From Bacteroidia bacterium (GTDB taxonomy: Bacteria; Bacteroidota; Bacteroidia; B-17B0; Aurantibacillaceae): a stretch of DNA of 64,000 bases. The notes below the pieces were generated by a model. It was not told the origin of the DNA. It saw only the letters and a list, made by a program, of their open reading frames with translations, and made no database searches. The stretch lies in assembly GCA_014378485.1 (NCBI GenBank), contig JACMNO010000061.1, positions 124,001 to 188,000 of the forward strand, given 5' to 3'. Every line of letters starts with the position of its first letter. The stretch's first letter is position 1. Positions 7,610 through 16,956 of this stretch are shown piece by piece. A program made the translations under genes and the position numbers.

Positions 7610-9547
7610 ATGAGCAACAGCATCGACAGAATAAAAAAATTAAAAGAACTTTTACTCATTGAACGTGAAGAAGACTTTTTTCAATACAGGGAGCAGTTTT
7701 TAAGAGCAGGCATTGAACAAAGAAAAAAGAATGGTGTAACGTGGTACCCAATCAATGTATTATCTGAGGAGTTAGGTTATGCTGATTTTGTACACCTGGA
7801 AATTGAACGAACCAATACACTGGATACGCCACACCAATTCAGCTCTGGCAAAAATGTAATTTTGTTTTCCAATAAAAACCCTGATGATGTTCAGGAGTTA
7901 ACAGGCACTATCAAACAATCCGGCAAAAATAAAATGAAGATCATTCTTCATACAGATGAATTACCCGATTGGTGTTATGAAGGAAAACTAGGCGTGAACA
8001 TCCAGTTTGATGATAACAGTTACATTGAAATGCAGAAGGCATTGGATGAAGTTGCCGGAGCAAGGAATAACCGCGTAGCGGAATTGCGAGAAATTTTGGA
8101 AGGAACTGAAAATCCAACCTTTGAAAAAACAGATGAGAGCATTGTGATCCCTCAACTGAATATGTCGCAGAACAAGGCCGTACGTCATATTTTATCAGCC
8201 AATGATATTGCCGTTGTGCATGGTCCACCGGGCACCGGTAAAACAACAACTATTGTACAGGCGATAAGGTTAGTTTTACAAACTGAAAGTCAGGTTTTGG
8301 TTTGTGCACCAACAAATACCGCAGTAGATCTGTTGACTGAAAAACTAATTGAACAAGGCGTTAATGTATTACGTGTTGGCCATCCTGCAAGAGTTTCAGA
8401 AGGCCTTCAAAAAACGACTATTGATGGGCAGATACAAACTCACGCTAATTATAAAGACATAAAAAATCTTCGCCGCAATGCCGAAGAATATTTTAAAATG
8501 GCTTCCAAATTTAAAAGAGTATTTGGGAAAGAAGATGCCAAACAACGCGCCATGTACTATAACGAAGCAAGAAACTGTATTAAAGAGTCTCGTTTGCTGG
8601 AAGATTACATTGTTGATTCTTTATTTGAACAGGCACAGGTCATTTGCTGCACGCCGGTGACATCAACTAACAAAGCATTAGCGAAGAAAAAATTTAATAC
8701 CTTATTTTTTGATGAAGCCTCACAGGCACTGGAGGCTATTTCATGGATCCCTCTCTTAAAATGCAACCGTGTAATTTTTAGTGGAGATCATTTTCAATTA
8801 CCACCGGTTGTAAAAAGTATTAAAGCAAAGCACGAAGGTTTGGATAGAACGATGCTGGACCGCTTAACAAAATATCAAAATGTTTCTACTTTGTTGAACC
8901 GCCAGTATCGCATGCACCAATGCATCATGGCTTTCAGCAACAATTATTTTTATAATAATGAACTGGAAGCTGATGCAACAGTCAAAGACACTTTGCTTTC
9001 TTTAAACGAGGAATTTGAACTATTAAATATTCCCATTGAGTTAATTGATACAGCCGGCTGTAGTTTTGATGAATTGCAAAACCCGGAAACATTAAGTATG
9101 TCTAATAAGAGCGAAGCGGATTTGTTATTTAAACATCTTACGTTGTTGCTGCAGCAATACCAACTATCAGCGGAATCATCTAAAATTAGTATTGGAATTA
9201 TTTCCCCTTATAAAGAGCAAATAGAGTTATTAAAAGAAATGATGCAAGACTTTGATTATACTTTTTACCCTGTCAGTGAATTGGCGGTAAAAACCATTGA
9301 CGGTTTTCAGGGCGAAGAGCGTGATGTGATCTATATTTCATTGGTGCGAAGTAATAGCAGTTCTGAGATTGGATTTTTATCAGATATCCGCCGTATGAAT
9401 GTAGCATTGACACGTGCAAAAAAGAAATTAGTAGTTATTATGGACACGGCAACCATCGGCAACCATCCATTTTATAAAGCGTTTATAGAATACTGTGAGA
9501 AAAATAATTTTTATAAATCTGCCTGGGAATATAATTACGATGTTTAG
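7610..9547 (+). CDS. UPF1/IGHMBP2-like superfamily 1 helicase
   Basis: 645 residues. Helicase motifs in order: motif I GPPGTGKT (205-212), Ia LVCAPTNTAVD, II DEAS (368-371), III GDHFQLPP, IV region NRQYRMH, V TIDGFQGEERDVIYISLVRS and VI RRMNVALTRAKKKLV. This pattern is that of the SF1B DEXX AAA_11/AAA_12 helicases, which unwind DNA or RNA 5' to 3' with ATP. The N-terminal 190 residues fit the regulatory domain of the bacterial IGHMBP2-like proteins. It stands alone between the serine hydrolase and a non-coding gap of about 415 bp. The cellular substrate is not known for bacterial members. Confidence 0.9.
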   Translation: MSNSIDRIKKLKELLLIEREEDFFQYREQFLRAGIEQRKKNGVTWYPINVLSEELGYADFVHLEIERTNTLDTPHQFSSGKNVILFSNKNPDDVQELTGTIKQSGKNKMKIILHTDELPDWCYEGKLGVNIQFDDNSYIEMQKALDEVAGARNNRVAELREILEGTENPTFEKTDESIVIPQLNMSQNKAVRHILSANDIAVVHGPPGTGKTTTIVQAIRLVLQTESQVLVCAPTNTAVDLLTEKLIEQGVNVLRVGHPARVSEGLQKTTIDGQIQTHANYKDIKNLRRNAEEYFKMASKFKRVFGKEDAKQRAMYYNEARNCIKESRLLEDYIVDSLFEQAQVICCTPVTSTNKALAKKKFNTLFFDEASQALEAISWIPLLKCNRVIFSGDHFQLPPVVKSIKAKHEGLDRTMLDRLTKYQNVSTLLNRQYRMHQCIMAFSNNYFYNNELEADATVKDTLLSLNEEFELLNIPIELIDTAGCSFDELQNPETLSMSNKSEADLLFKHLTLLLQQYQLSAESSKISIGIISPYKEQIELLKEMMQDFDYTFYPVSELAVKTIDGFQGEERDVIYISLVRSNSSSEIGFLSDIRRMNVALTRAKKKLVVIMDTATIGNHPFYKAFIEYCEKNNFYKSAWEYNYDV

Positions 9548-9906
9548 TAAGATATTTTAAAAAGCAATGGTTGATTTCTTTTCTTCTTTGAGGATTCGCC
9601 ACATAGATTTATCTTTATTTAAAATTTTTTCTGTTTAGTTTATTACAAAGTTAAAAAAGCACGAATAATACAAATTATTCTAGTTTTTTATTATTTAACT
9701 TACAATGAATTAATGCTTCTTAAAGATGCATGTGAACTTATGAACGATAATGCAAACAGCAAAGTATAAAATTTTAAATAGAAATTAAAAGAATGAAGTT
9801 ATTCTACCTTATAATACTTTTAAACCTAATATTAAATTAGGTTGATAACCAGACAATAGAGTGGAGGAAAACTGAAACCTACGTCTTTATTAGCGTCAGA
9901 AAAAAA

Positions 9907-9951
9907 GATTGCAACAAAAAACTTGACCCGAAGGGGCAAACACCCAAAGGC
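9907..9951 (+). repeat. Decayed 3' end of the GC-rich intergenic repeat
   Basis: The stretch AAAAGATTGCA ... GGGGCAAACACCCAAAGG parallels the 3' end of the complete copy at 12703-12958 (AAAAGATTGCA ... CCGCAAACGCCCAAAG), with scattered changes in between. No matching 5' half was found here, so it appears to be a fragment. The two copies bracket ftsK. Confidence 0.55.
9915..9939 (-). terminator. Probable ftsK terminator
   Basis: On the minus strand TTGCCCC-TTC-GGGTCAA forms a seven-pair stem with one mismatch, followed by G and a run of six T. It begins 25 bp after the ftsK stop. It is embedded in the decayed repeat fragment at 9907-9951, so the repeat may have been recruited as terminator. 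Confidence 0.5.
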
Positions 9952-9963
9952 CTAAATAATTAC

Positions 9964-12600
9964 CTACCCTTTAATACTTCTGATAATCTCATCCAACTGA
10001 GCCATATCTTTGCAACGTACTTCACGTGCTTTAGAACCTTCAAACTGACCAATGATGCCTGCGGCTTCCAGTTGATCTACTATACGACCGGCACGATTAT
10101 ATCCCAGTTTTAATTTACGTTGTAAAAAAGAAGCAGAACCCTGCTGGAATTGTACTACTAATTTAGCAGCCTCATCAAACATTTTATCACGCTCGCTTAA
10201 ATCAATTTCTTCTTTTCCGTTACTGCCATCTTCACCCACATATTCAGGTAATAAAAAGGCGCTAGGGTAGGCACGTTGCGATCCAATAAACTCCGTAATT
10301 TTTTCAGCTTCCGGTGTATCTACAAAAGCACATTGTATACGAATTAAATCGTTGCCTGTGCTTAATAACATATCTCCTCTGCCAATTAATTGTTCTGCTC
10401 CACCCGAATCTAAAATAGTTCGTGAATCAATTTTGCTGGTCACACGGAAAGCAATACGCGCCGGGAAGTTGGCTTTGATCGTTCCAGTAATAATGTTTAC
10501 AGAAGGACGCTGAGTCGCAATAATTAAATGGATTCCTATTGCCCGGGCTAATTGTGCTAAACGGGCAATCGGTGTTTCCACTTCCTTACCGGCTGTCATG
10601 ATCAGATCCGCAAACTCATCTACCACTAATACAATGTATGGTAAATATTTGTGACCCTCGTTCGGGTTTAGTTTACGGTTAATGAACTTGACGTTGTACT
10701 CTTTAATATTTCTTACCTGCGCATCCTGCAATAAAGCATATCGGTTATCCATTTCAATACACAATGAATTCAGCGTATGTATTACTTTGGTGTTATCAGT
10801 TATAATTGCGTCTTCTGAGTTAGGTAGTTTCGCTAAAAAGTGGCGTTCAATTTTATTGAACAGAGTTAGTTCTACCTTTTTAGGATCCACCAATACAAAC
10901 TTAATTTGTGCCGGGTGTTTTTTGTAAAGCAAGGAAACTAATATCGCATTCAATCCAACAGACTTTCCTTGCCCTGTTGCTCCAGCCATTAACAAGTGAG
11001 GCATCTTTGCTAAATCAGCAATAAAAATTTCGTTGTTAATGGTTTTTCCTAAAGCGATTGGTAAATCATGAGTAGTATTCTGAAATTTTTCAGAAGCAAT
11101 GATATTACGCATAGGCACCATTTCCGGTGTCTGGTTAGGAACTTCAATACCAATAGTTCCGCGACCGGGAATTGGGGCAATGATCCTGATTCCTAAGGCG
11201 GCTAAACTTAAAGCAATATCATCTTCTAGGTTTTTAATTTTAGAAATCCTTACACCCGCTGCGGGAACAATTTCGTACAAAGTAACGGTAGGTCCAACGG
11301 TTGCTGATATTTTATCAATTTCAATACCGTAATTTTTTAAGGTATTAACAATCCGGTCTTTGTTAGCCGTTAATTCTTCATTGCTCACACGTGCATTACC
11401 TGTGCCGTAATCAATCAATAATTCAGGACTAGGAAATTGGTAGTGCCCCAAATCTAAAGTAGGATCGTATTGTCCAAATTCCTCTACTAGTTGAGCGGCC
11501 TTCACTTCATCATCCAATGAAATGGAATTTTGTTTTGGTTCTTCCTTTACAAATTCTGGTACCTTAACAATTTCATCAGCTCCCGGGTTATTAATTTCAA
11601 AATCTAAATTCTTTTTGGGTTCTTCCGGTTTTGCAACCACTTCAAATGGAATATTTTCTATTGGAACTTCTAATGTTTTTTCTTCAACTACGTATTGATT
11701 TGTTGAAACAACTTCAAAGTTCAACAAAGCCTCTTCCTCCTCTTTGCTTAAGGTTGGTTCTTTTTCAAAAACAGTGTTAGCATGAGGATTAATTGTATTA
11801 ACATCTTCTTTTAATTCATTTTCAATGATGTCTTCGTTATCCAAATTGGGTACAACATCTTTTTTAATATTGAAATTCATGTTGATACTCAGAACTAAAA
11901 AAGCCAGCATACTGAATGCAAGAATCACTAATGTTCCAATACTTCCTACATAATTTGATAACTGGATATTTAAAATGTAGCCATAACCACCACCTAAATA
12001 AAATAATTTATCATGAAAGAAAAAGGCAGCTATTAAACTCGTCCATACGATAAAGTACAACCATTTAGCTGTAAAAGCAGATGGCTTGGTGATTTGTTTG
12101 TTCAGTACTTTTTGTAATCCGTAAATTATTAATACAGGAACTAAAATAAAAGAGGCAACCCCGAAACCTTTGTACATAAACAAATGCGATACTAAAGCGC
12201 CGGATTTCCCAAGCCAGTTCATTACTTTGGTGTCAATGGCAAACAATTCAGCCATTGGTCCCAGCACTTTGTCCTGGTCTTTTTCCCAGGTAAAAATATA
12301 TGAGAGTAGGGCAATGAATAAATAAAAGCCTGCCATCATCAGCATTAAGCCAATTAATTTTTGAGTACGTTCGTTGCGGTAAAGTATAAGCGTTTTATTC
12401 CAGCGGTCCAGTAAAGAAGCTTTGGTTTCATGTACCGTGTTTTTTGTTTCCGGTTTTTTAGCGGTCGCACCCTGGCGCGATGATTTATTTTTCGAAGACT
12501 TTAATACAGTTTCTTCAATATCGTTTTTGTCAATAGCAGGTTCCTGAACGACGGTGTCATCCACAGGTTTTTCCCTGAATTTATTTTTTGTTGTTGCCAT
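9964..12600 (-). CDS. ftsK: DNA translocase FtsK/SpoIIIE
   Basis: 878 residues. The N-terminal half has four hydrophobic membrane segments (about 70-255), then an acidic low-complexity linker, then the RecA-like motor with Walker A GATGQGKSVGLNA (about 537-549) and Walker B IVLVVDEFADLI. The C-terminus holds the winged-helix gamma domain (LQRKLKLGYNRAGRIVDQLEAAGIIG) that reads KOPS-type sequences. FtsK pumps DNA at the division septum and assists chromosome dimer resolution. The length is normal for Bacteroidota. The gene is monocistronic: a terminator follows it, and repeat elements lie on both sides. No conserved promoter octamer was found in the short upstream spacer. Confidence 0.95.
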   Translation of the reverse strand: MATTKNKFREKPVDDTVVQEPAIDKNDIEETVLKSSKNKSSRQGATAKKPETKNTVHETKASLLDRWNKTLILYRNERTQKLIGLMLMMAGFYLFIALLSYIFTWEKDQDKVLGPMAELFAIDTKVMNWLGKSGALVSHLFMYKGFGVASFILVPVLIIYGLQKVLNKQITKPSAFTAKWLYFIVWTSLIAAFFFHDKLFYLGGGYGYILNIQLSNYVGSIGTLVILAFSMLAFLVLSINMNFNIKKDVVPNLDNEDIIENELKEDVNTINPHANTVFEKEPTLSKEEEEALLNFEVVSTNQYVVEEKTLEVPIENIPFEVVAKPEEPKKNLDFEINNPGADEIVKVPEFVKEEPKQNSISLDDEVKAAQLVEEFGQYDPTLDLGHYQFPSPELLIDYGTGNARVSNEELTANKDRIVNTLKNYGIEIDKISATVGPTVTLYEIVPAAGVRISKIKNLEDDIALSLAALGIRIIAPIPGRGTIGIEVPNQTPEMVPMRNIIASEKFQNTTHDLPIALGKTINNEIFIADLAKMPHLLMAGATGQGKSVGLNAILVSLLYKKHPAQIKFVLVDPKKVELTLFNKIERHFLAKLPNSEDAIITDNTKVIHTLNSLCIEMDNRYALLQDAQVRNIKEYNVKFINRKLNPNEGHKYLPYIVLVVDEFADLIMTAGKEVETPIARLAQLARAIGIHLIIATQRPSVNIITGTIKANFPARIAFRVTSKIDSRTILDSGGAEQLIGRGDMLLSTGNDLIRIQCAFVDTPEAEKITEFIGSQRAYPSAFLLPEYVGEDGSNGKEEIDLSERDKMFDEAAKLVVQFQQGSASFLQRKLKLGYNRAGRIVDQLEAAGIIGQFEGSKAREVRCKDMAQLDEIIRSIKG

Positions 12601-12702
12601 GTTTTACAGTAATAAAAATAATCTAGATGCAGGCAAAATAGGGGAAATACTTAAAATGTTTTAAACCTTGAATTGTTTACTATTTGATGATTAGAGAAAT
12701 TA

Positions 12703-12958
12703 TTTGGGCGTTCTCTTGCGCAAAAGAACGGCGCAAGGTCAGGCTTTCCGTTGCAATCTTTTTGCTGGAGGGCAGGCAAAAAGGATTTTCACTTCAATCC
12801 TTAACGCGGGCTTGCAACAAAACGGGAGTGTAAAATTTAATCTTAAAGTTAACCCAGCGTGAGGGATGCGAGCGAAAATCCTTTTACGATCACGCCGTGG
12901 CGTGATCGTAAAAGATTGCAGAGACAGCCCGGTGCGGCAACCGCCGCAAACGCCCAAA
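12703..12958. repeat. GC-rich intergenic repeat element, complete copy
   Basis: A 256-bp block bounded by the terminal inverted repeat TTTGGGCGTT (12703-12712) and AACGCCCAAA (12949-12958). Inside are two hairpins built on a shared AATCyTTTT core: an imperfect one near 12757-12787 and a perfect 16-bp one at 12881-12914. It is clearly more GC-rich than the flanking genes. From memory, blocks with this TTTGGGCGTT...AAAAGATTGCA...CGCCCAAA layout recur between genes in many Flavobacterium-like genomes. A 72-codon open frame on the minus strand is a by-product of the high GC content and not considered a gene. Confidence 0.75.
12881..12914. repeat. Perfect 16-bp hairpin inside the GC-rich repeat
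   Basis: CTTTTACGATCACGCC pairs with GGCGTGATCGTAAAAG across a two-base GT centre. It forms the inner part of the second hairpin of the repeat element and may be the variable, compensating part of the family. Confidence 0.9.
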
Positions 12959-12976
12959 GCATCTTTAAATAGAAAA

Positions 12977-14320
12977 TTAAGCTAAAACAGAAACCAAATC
13001 ACCCGTCACAAATCCTTCTTCATTCAGGGATTTAGCAGTAATAGAAACAGCCCGATTTACTAGGTTTTCTGTAAAAGGATGCGAGATCTTGATATAATTC
13101 TCGGTAAAACCATGCATGATGCCGTGTTTATTCTCATGCTCAAATAAAACGGTAAATTGCTGGTTGAGATGTTGCTCATAAAAACCGCGCAATTTTTTAG
13201 CAGAAAGGATGCGCAGCATTTTATTTCGACGTTTTCTTTCGGCATAATCAACTTTGCCCTCTAAAGAAATAGCTTCGGTATTATCACGCTCGCTGTAGGT
13301 AAAAACGTGCAAATAAGAAACATCTAGGGCATTAATGAAATTATAAGTATCGGTAAAATGCTCGTTGCCTTCACCAGGAAAACCAACAATAACATCTACA
13401 CCAATACAACAGTTTGGCATCAGTTGTTTTATTTTAGCAACTCTATCCAGGTACAATTCACGCTTGTAACGGCGTTTCATTTTACTTAATATTTCGTTAT
13501 TACCACTTTGTAAAGGAATGTGAAAGTGAGGCATAAAACGCTGAGAGCTGGCTACAAATTCAATGACTTCATTAGTTAATAAATTTGGTTCGATGGATGA
13601 AATACGAATGCGTTCGATTCCTTCTACCTTATCCAGTTCTTTAATTAAATCTAAGAAATTGTATTCCTTGCGTTTTTTGGTGTCCTTGTCAATATCAATG
13701 CCATAGCCAAAATCACCAAGGTTAACCCCAGTTAATACAATTTCTTTCACACCGCTTTCTGCAATGCGTTTTGCATTGGATACGGCGTTTTCTATGGTGT
13801 CGCTGCGGCTTTTACCGCGGGCTAAAGGAATAGTACAAAAGGTGCAACTGTAATCACAACCATCCTGCACTTTTAAAAAAGAACGGGTACGGTCGCCAAC
13901 AGAAAATGAATCCACAAAGGTATGAACGTCAGAGATCTCACAGTTATGAATTTCGGTATGAACGTTCTTACCGGAAAGGTTAATGTAGTTTAGTAATTTA
14001 AATTTTTCAGAAGCCCCTAAAACAACATCCACGCCTTCAATATTCGAAATCTCATCAGGTTTTAACTGCGCATAGCATCCCACCACAGCAATAAATGTAT
14101 CAGGGTTTTTAGCTAAAGCAGATTTAACAATCTGCTTGCATTCTTTATCTGCATTCTCTGTCACAGAGCAGGTATTGATCACACATACATCTGCACCAGA
14201 ATCAAAAGGGATTTTCTGAAAACCTTTTTCCTGCATCAAACGTGCAATGGTGGAGGTTTCCGAAAAATTCAGCTTGCAACCCAAGGTATGAAAAGAGACT
14301 GTTTTTCCTTCAAAAGACAT
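12977..14320 (-). CDS. mtaB: tRNA (t6A37) methylthiotransferase MtaB
   Basis: 447 residues. An N-terminal UPF0004 domain starts at TLGCKLNFSE and includes NTCSVTENAD and VVGCYAQ, supplying three cysteines for the auxiliary Fe4S4 cluster. The radical SAM domain carries CDYSCTFCTIP (about 153-163), and a C-terminal TRAM-like region follows. The LGCKLN and RGKSRS patterns favour MtaB, which turns t6A into ms2t6A at tRNA position 37, over MiaB or RimO. The gene is single, with a 376-bp repeat-bearing spacer downstream and an approximately 190-bp spacer upstream holding degenerate CGCAGAG-type repeats. Confidence 0.93.
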   Translation of the reverse strand: MSFEGKTVSFHTLGCKLNFSETSTIARLMQEKGFQKIPFDSGADVCVINTCSVTENADKECKQIVKSALAKNPDTFIAVVGCYAQLKPDEISNIEGVDVVLGASEKFKLLNYINLSGKNVHTEIHNCEISDVHTFVDSFSVGDRTRSFLKVQDGCDYSCTFCTIPLARGKSRSDTIENAVSNAKRIAESGVKEIVLTGVNLGDFGYGIDIDKDTKKRKEYNFLDLIKELDKVEGIERIRISSIEPNLLTNEVIEFVASSQRFMPHFHIPLQSGNNEILSKMKRRYKRELYLDRVAKIKQLMPNCCIGVDVIVGFPGEGNEHFTDTYNFINALDVSYLHVFTYSERDNTEAISLEGKVDYAERKRRNKMLRILSAKKLRGFYEQHLNQQFTVLFEHENKHGIMHGFTENYIKISHPFTENLVNRAVSITAKSLNEEGFVTGDLVSVLA

Positions 14321-14509
14321 GCGGCGAAGATAAGGCTTTCTTGATATTTAACCGCAGAGAAAATGAGTTTTTCGCAAAGAAAAGAGGAAAGTCAGGTAGC
14401 CGGACAAAAAAGACGCAGAGAGAATTTGTTTTATAACCTCAGCAATGAAACAAGTAGAGAAGCCTGCCGGTTTATTTGACTATATTTATAAAAATTAACA
14501 CATAAAAAA
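14321..14509. repeat. Spacer with degenerate CGCAGAG-type repeats
   Basis: The spacer between mtaB and the CDGSH gene contains AACCGCAGAGAAAATGAG, CGCAAAGAAAAGAGG and GACGCAGAGAGAA, variants of a purine-rich dispersed repeat often seen between genes in this phylum. A TATATTTA near 14479 could be the promoter of the following gene. Confidence 0.4.
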
Positions 14510-14731
14510 ATGTCAAAAACAAAACTTACAATTAATAATAATGGGTCTGTGCGCATAGAAGGCGATTTTGAAATAGTAGATAAAGCCGGTAACGCGTATG
14601 ATCTTGGTGGTCGTGAAATTGTTTCTATATGCCGTTGCGGTTTATCGCAAAACAAACCTTTTTGTGATGGCTCCCATAATGGCCATTTTGAGCATGATGC
14701 TGTAGCGTTTGCTTTGCCGCCTAAAAAATAA
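14510..14731 (+). CDS. CDGSH iron-sulfur domain protein
   Basis: 73 residues. The C-x-C-...-CDGSH ligand set is complete in ICRCGLSQNKPFCDGSHN (about 43-60), which binds a redox-active Fe2S2 cluster through three Cys and one His. The N-terminal half is a small beta-rich segment. Bacterial CDGSH proteins are soluble electron or cluster carriers of uncertain partner. The gene stands alone, ends just before a strong bidirectional terminator, and is convergent with the S46 peptidase. Confidence 0.92.
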   Translation: MSKTKLTINNNGSVRIEGDFEIVDKAGNAYDLGGREIVSICRCGLSQNKPFCDGSHNGHFEHDAVAFALPPKK

Positions 14732-14736
14732 TACAA

Positions 14737-14773
14737 AAAAAACCTGCCGGGATAAGCCTGACAGGTTTTTTTT
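14737..14773. terminator. Bidirectional terminator between CDGSH gene and S46 peptidase
   Basis: AAAAAACCTG (14737-14746) pairs with CAGGTTTTTT (14762-14771), and the T-run continues to 14773. The matching A-run on the left makes it able to act for the convergent S46 gene too. Confidence 0.88.
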
Positions 14774-14789
14774 ATTAGAATTTATCTGA

Positions 14790-16940
14790 CTATTTCACCA
14801 GTTTCATTTCATTCAAAAGGTAACCGGCTCCAGCAAATTTATCAATCACAAACAAAGTGTAACGAACATCCAAAGTAATGTTTCGGCATTGGTTAGGATT
14901 GTACATGATATCACTCATGGTGCCTTCCCAGTTTCGGTCGAAGTTAGTTCCTATTAATTCTCCTTTTGCGTTAAACACGGGGCTTCCGCTATTTCCGCCG
15001 GTAGTATGGTTACTGGCGGTAAAGGCTACCGGAAGTTTGCCGTTTTTATCGGCATACTGTCCATAATCTTTTTTCGCGTGTAAGTCTCTCAACTTTTCGG
15101 GTACATCAAACTCTTCGTCATTAGGTACGTATTTTTCCATAATTCCATCGAGGGTCGTATAGTAATTATATTCTACACCATCTTTTGGTTTGTAGTTGTT
15201 CACCTTTCCGTATGCCACACGAAGTGTTGAATTAGCATCCGGATAGAACTTTTTATCCTTGAATATTTCTTTCTGGCCCTGAATGTATAATTTTTGTAAT
15301 TCGTTTATCTCACGTTCATCATATTGAAACTGAGGAAACACCGACGTATTATAATATTTTACAATAGCGCTGGTAATATAATATACCGGGTCTCTTTCGT
15401 AAAGGTTGGTGTATTTTTCAAAATCAGTGAGCATGGCTTCTGCTTTTTCTTTATCCACAAAATTGGTATTGCTATATAAAAAATCAGTCATTTTTTTTGC
15501 ATCATTATTATTGGCGATGATGAAAGAATCCAGCACATAAGGACGGTTGGCTGAAGGCACTCCCTTAATGTATTCATTCAACATGGCTTCGCAGATTTTA
15601 AGGTCTGTAGGTTTATTGAAATTTTTAAAGAAACCCATCTTTTTATATTCGGCTAGGGTTGTTTCATAAGTATTATTAGCGCCTTTTTGTTTTTTCTTTA
15701 ACTCATTGGATAAGGTTATGTAAAACCTTGCGTAACTAAACGCGTCAATTGCCATCAAGCACTCTCCGAAATAATCCACCTGTTTGTTCAGTACTTTATA
15801 TTCAGTATACACTTTTTGTAATTGAGGAAAAAGATTGCCGTATTTTTCTTTTTTAGCAGGATCAGCACTCATCGCTTCATTAAACTGCTTTTCGAATAAT
15901 TGTTTCTTGGTAACGGCATCGTATTTTTTTAAGCCGTTCATTTCTCCCAACCATTTTTTATAATAGTTGGCAACACTTGCATATTTACTGGCGTAGGCAA
16001 TACGCACAGCGTCACTTTGCAGCATATCAGCGTTCATAATGTTCAGGCGCTTTTCACGAAGAGATACTTTTAAAGGATTACTTTCGTTCATGATCATATC
16101 AACGGCATAGCTTGATAAGTATTCCTGTGTGCGTCCGGGAAAACCGTATACCATTGTAAAATCTCCCTGTTTATAACCTTTCAGAGAAATCGGAATTACG
16201 TTCTTTGGTTTATAAGGAACATTATCGGCACTGTATTCTGCAGGCTTATTTTCTTTGTTGGCATAGATACGGAACACAGAAAAATCCGCATTATGGCGCG
16301 GCCACATCCAATTATCAGTCTCACCACCAAACTTACCAATGGCAGATGGAGGAGCTCCAACCATACGTACATCTTTAAATGTTTCTACAACAAATAAATA
16401 ATATTCGTTTCCATAAAAAAATGGTTTGATAAAAGATTCGTAATGTGTTCCTGTTACCGCTTCTTTTTCTAATGTTTTAATATTTGATTTAATAATGGAA
16501 TCTTTTTTTGCTTCAGTGCTCGTGGAAGTAATTCCTTTTAAAACCTTAGACGTTACATCTTCAATACGCTGAATAATGGTGGCGTTTAAGTTGGGAGTGT
16601 AAACTTCTTCGTTCTTATTCATGGCCCAAAAGCCTTTGGTCAGGTAATCTTTTTCAACCGTGCTGTGATAAGCAATGGCAGAATACCCACAATGGTGGTT
16701 GGTTAAAATTAAACCCTGATCAGAAACGATTTCGGCCGTACAACCACCCGCAAACTGAACGATAGCATCTTTTAAGCTCGATTTATTAACACTATAGATC
16801 TGCTCGGCTGTCAGTTTCAGGCCGTTCTTTTTCATGTCTTTAATATTCATGGCATTTAAAAGCTGTGGTAACCACATGCCTTCATCTGCTTTAATAGTTA
16901 AAGAAATAATAAGAGTTACTATTAAAAGTGTTTGTTTCAT
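14790..16940 (-). CDS. S46 family dipeptidyl peptidase, DPP11-type
   Basis: 716 residues with a signal peptide ending near residue 18. The catalytic His lies in LTNHHCGYSAI (His82/83) and the catalytic Ser in GGNSGSPVF, as in the S46 family of periplasmic dipeptidyl peptidases. Eighteen residues after that serine the sequence reads NFDRNWEG; the arginine at this place marks DPP11, which releases Asp/Glu-containing dipeptides, whereas DPP7 has glycine. The length is normal for the family. With DPP IV at 25823-28000 it gives the cell complementary dipeptide-releasing activities. The gene is single, with an ATTCGTA-type repeat in its upstream spacer. Confidence 0.9.
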   Translation of the reverse strand: MKQTLLIVTLIISLTIKADEGMWLPQLLNAMNIKDMKKNGLKLTAEQIYSVNKSSLKDAIVQFAGGCTAEIVSDQGLILTNHHCGYSAIAYHSTVEKDYLTKGFWAMNKNEEVYTPNLNATIIQRIEDVTSKVLKGITSTSTEAKKDSIIKSNIKTLEKEAVTGTHYESFIKPFFYGNEYYLFVVETFKDVRMVGAPPSAIGKFGGETDNWMWPRHNADFSVFRIYANKENKPAEYSADNVPYKPKNVIPISLKGYKQGDFTMVYGFPGRTQEYLSSYAVDMIMNESNPLKVSLREKRLNIMNADMLQSDAVRIAYASKYASVANYYKKWLGEMNGLKKYDAVTKKQLFEKQFNEAMSADPAKKEKYGNLFPQLQKVYTEYKVLNKQVDYFGECLMAIDAFSYARFYITLSNELKKKQKGANNTYETTLAEYKKMGFFKNFNKPTDLKICEAMLNEYIKGVPSANRPYVLDSFIIANNNDAKKMTDFLYSNTNFVDKEKAEAMLTDFEKYTNLYERDPVYYITSAIVKYYNTSVFPQFQYDEREINELQKLYIQGQKEIFKDKKFYPDANSTLRVAYGKVNNYKPKDGVEYNYYTTLDGIMEKYVPNDEEFDVPEKLRDLHAKKDYGQYADKNGKLPVAFTASNHTTGGNSGSPVFNAKGELIGTNFDRNWEGTMSDIMYNPNQCRNITLDVRYTLFVIDKFAGAGYLLNEMKLVK

Positions 16941-16956
16941 TTTGTTTTTTATTGAT

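Larger units (their letters stand above)
9548..9963. other. Non-coding gap between helicase and ftsK
   Basis: About 415 bp without a supportable gene. It holds a small inverted repeat (AACCTAAT at 9823-9830 and ATTAGGTT at 9836-9843), a decayed end of a GC-rich intergenic repeat (about 9907-9951) and the ftsK terminator (9915-9939). A 15-codon hydrophobic open frame at 9793-9840 is too short to call. Confidence 0.6.

Noticed and set aside
9793-9840. A 15-codon hydrophobic frame in the gap before ftsK
   Set aside because: Too short, no promoter, and it ends within a small inverted repeat.
12739-12957. A 72-codon minus-strand frame within the GC-rich repeat
   Set aside because: It lies wholly inside a dispersed hairpin repeat with inverted ends, and its Arg/Pro/Cys-rich sequence resembles no protein.
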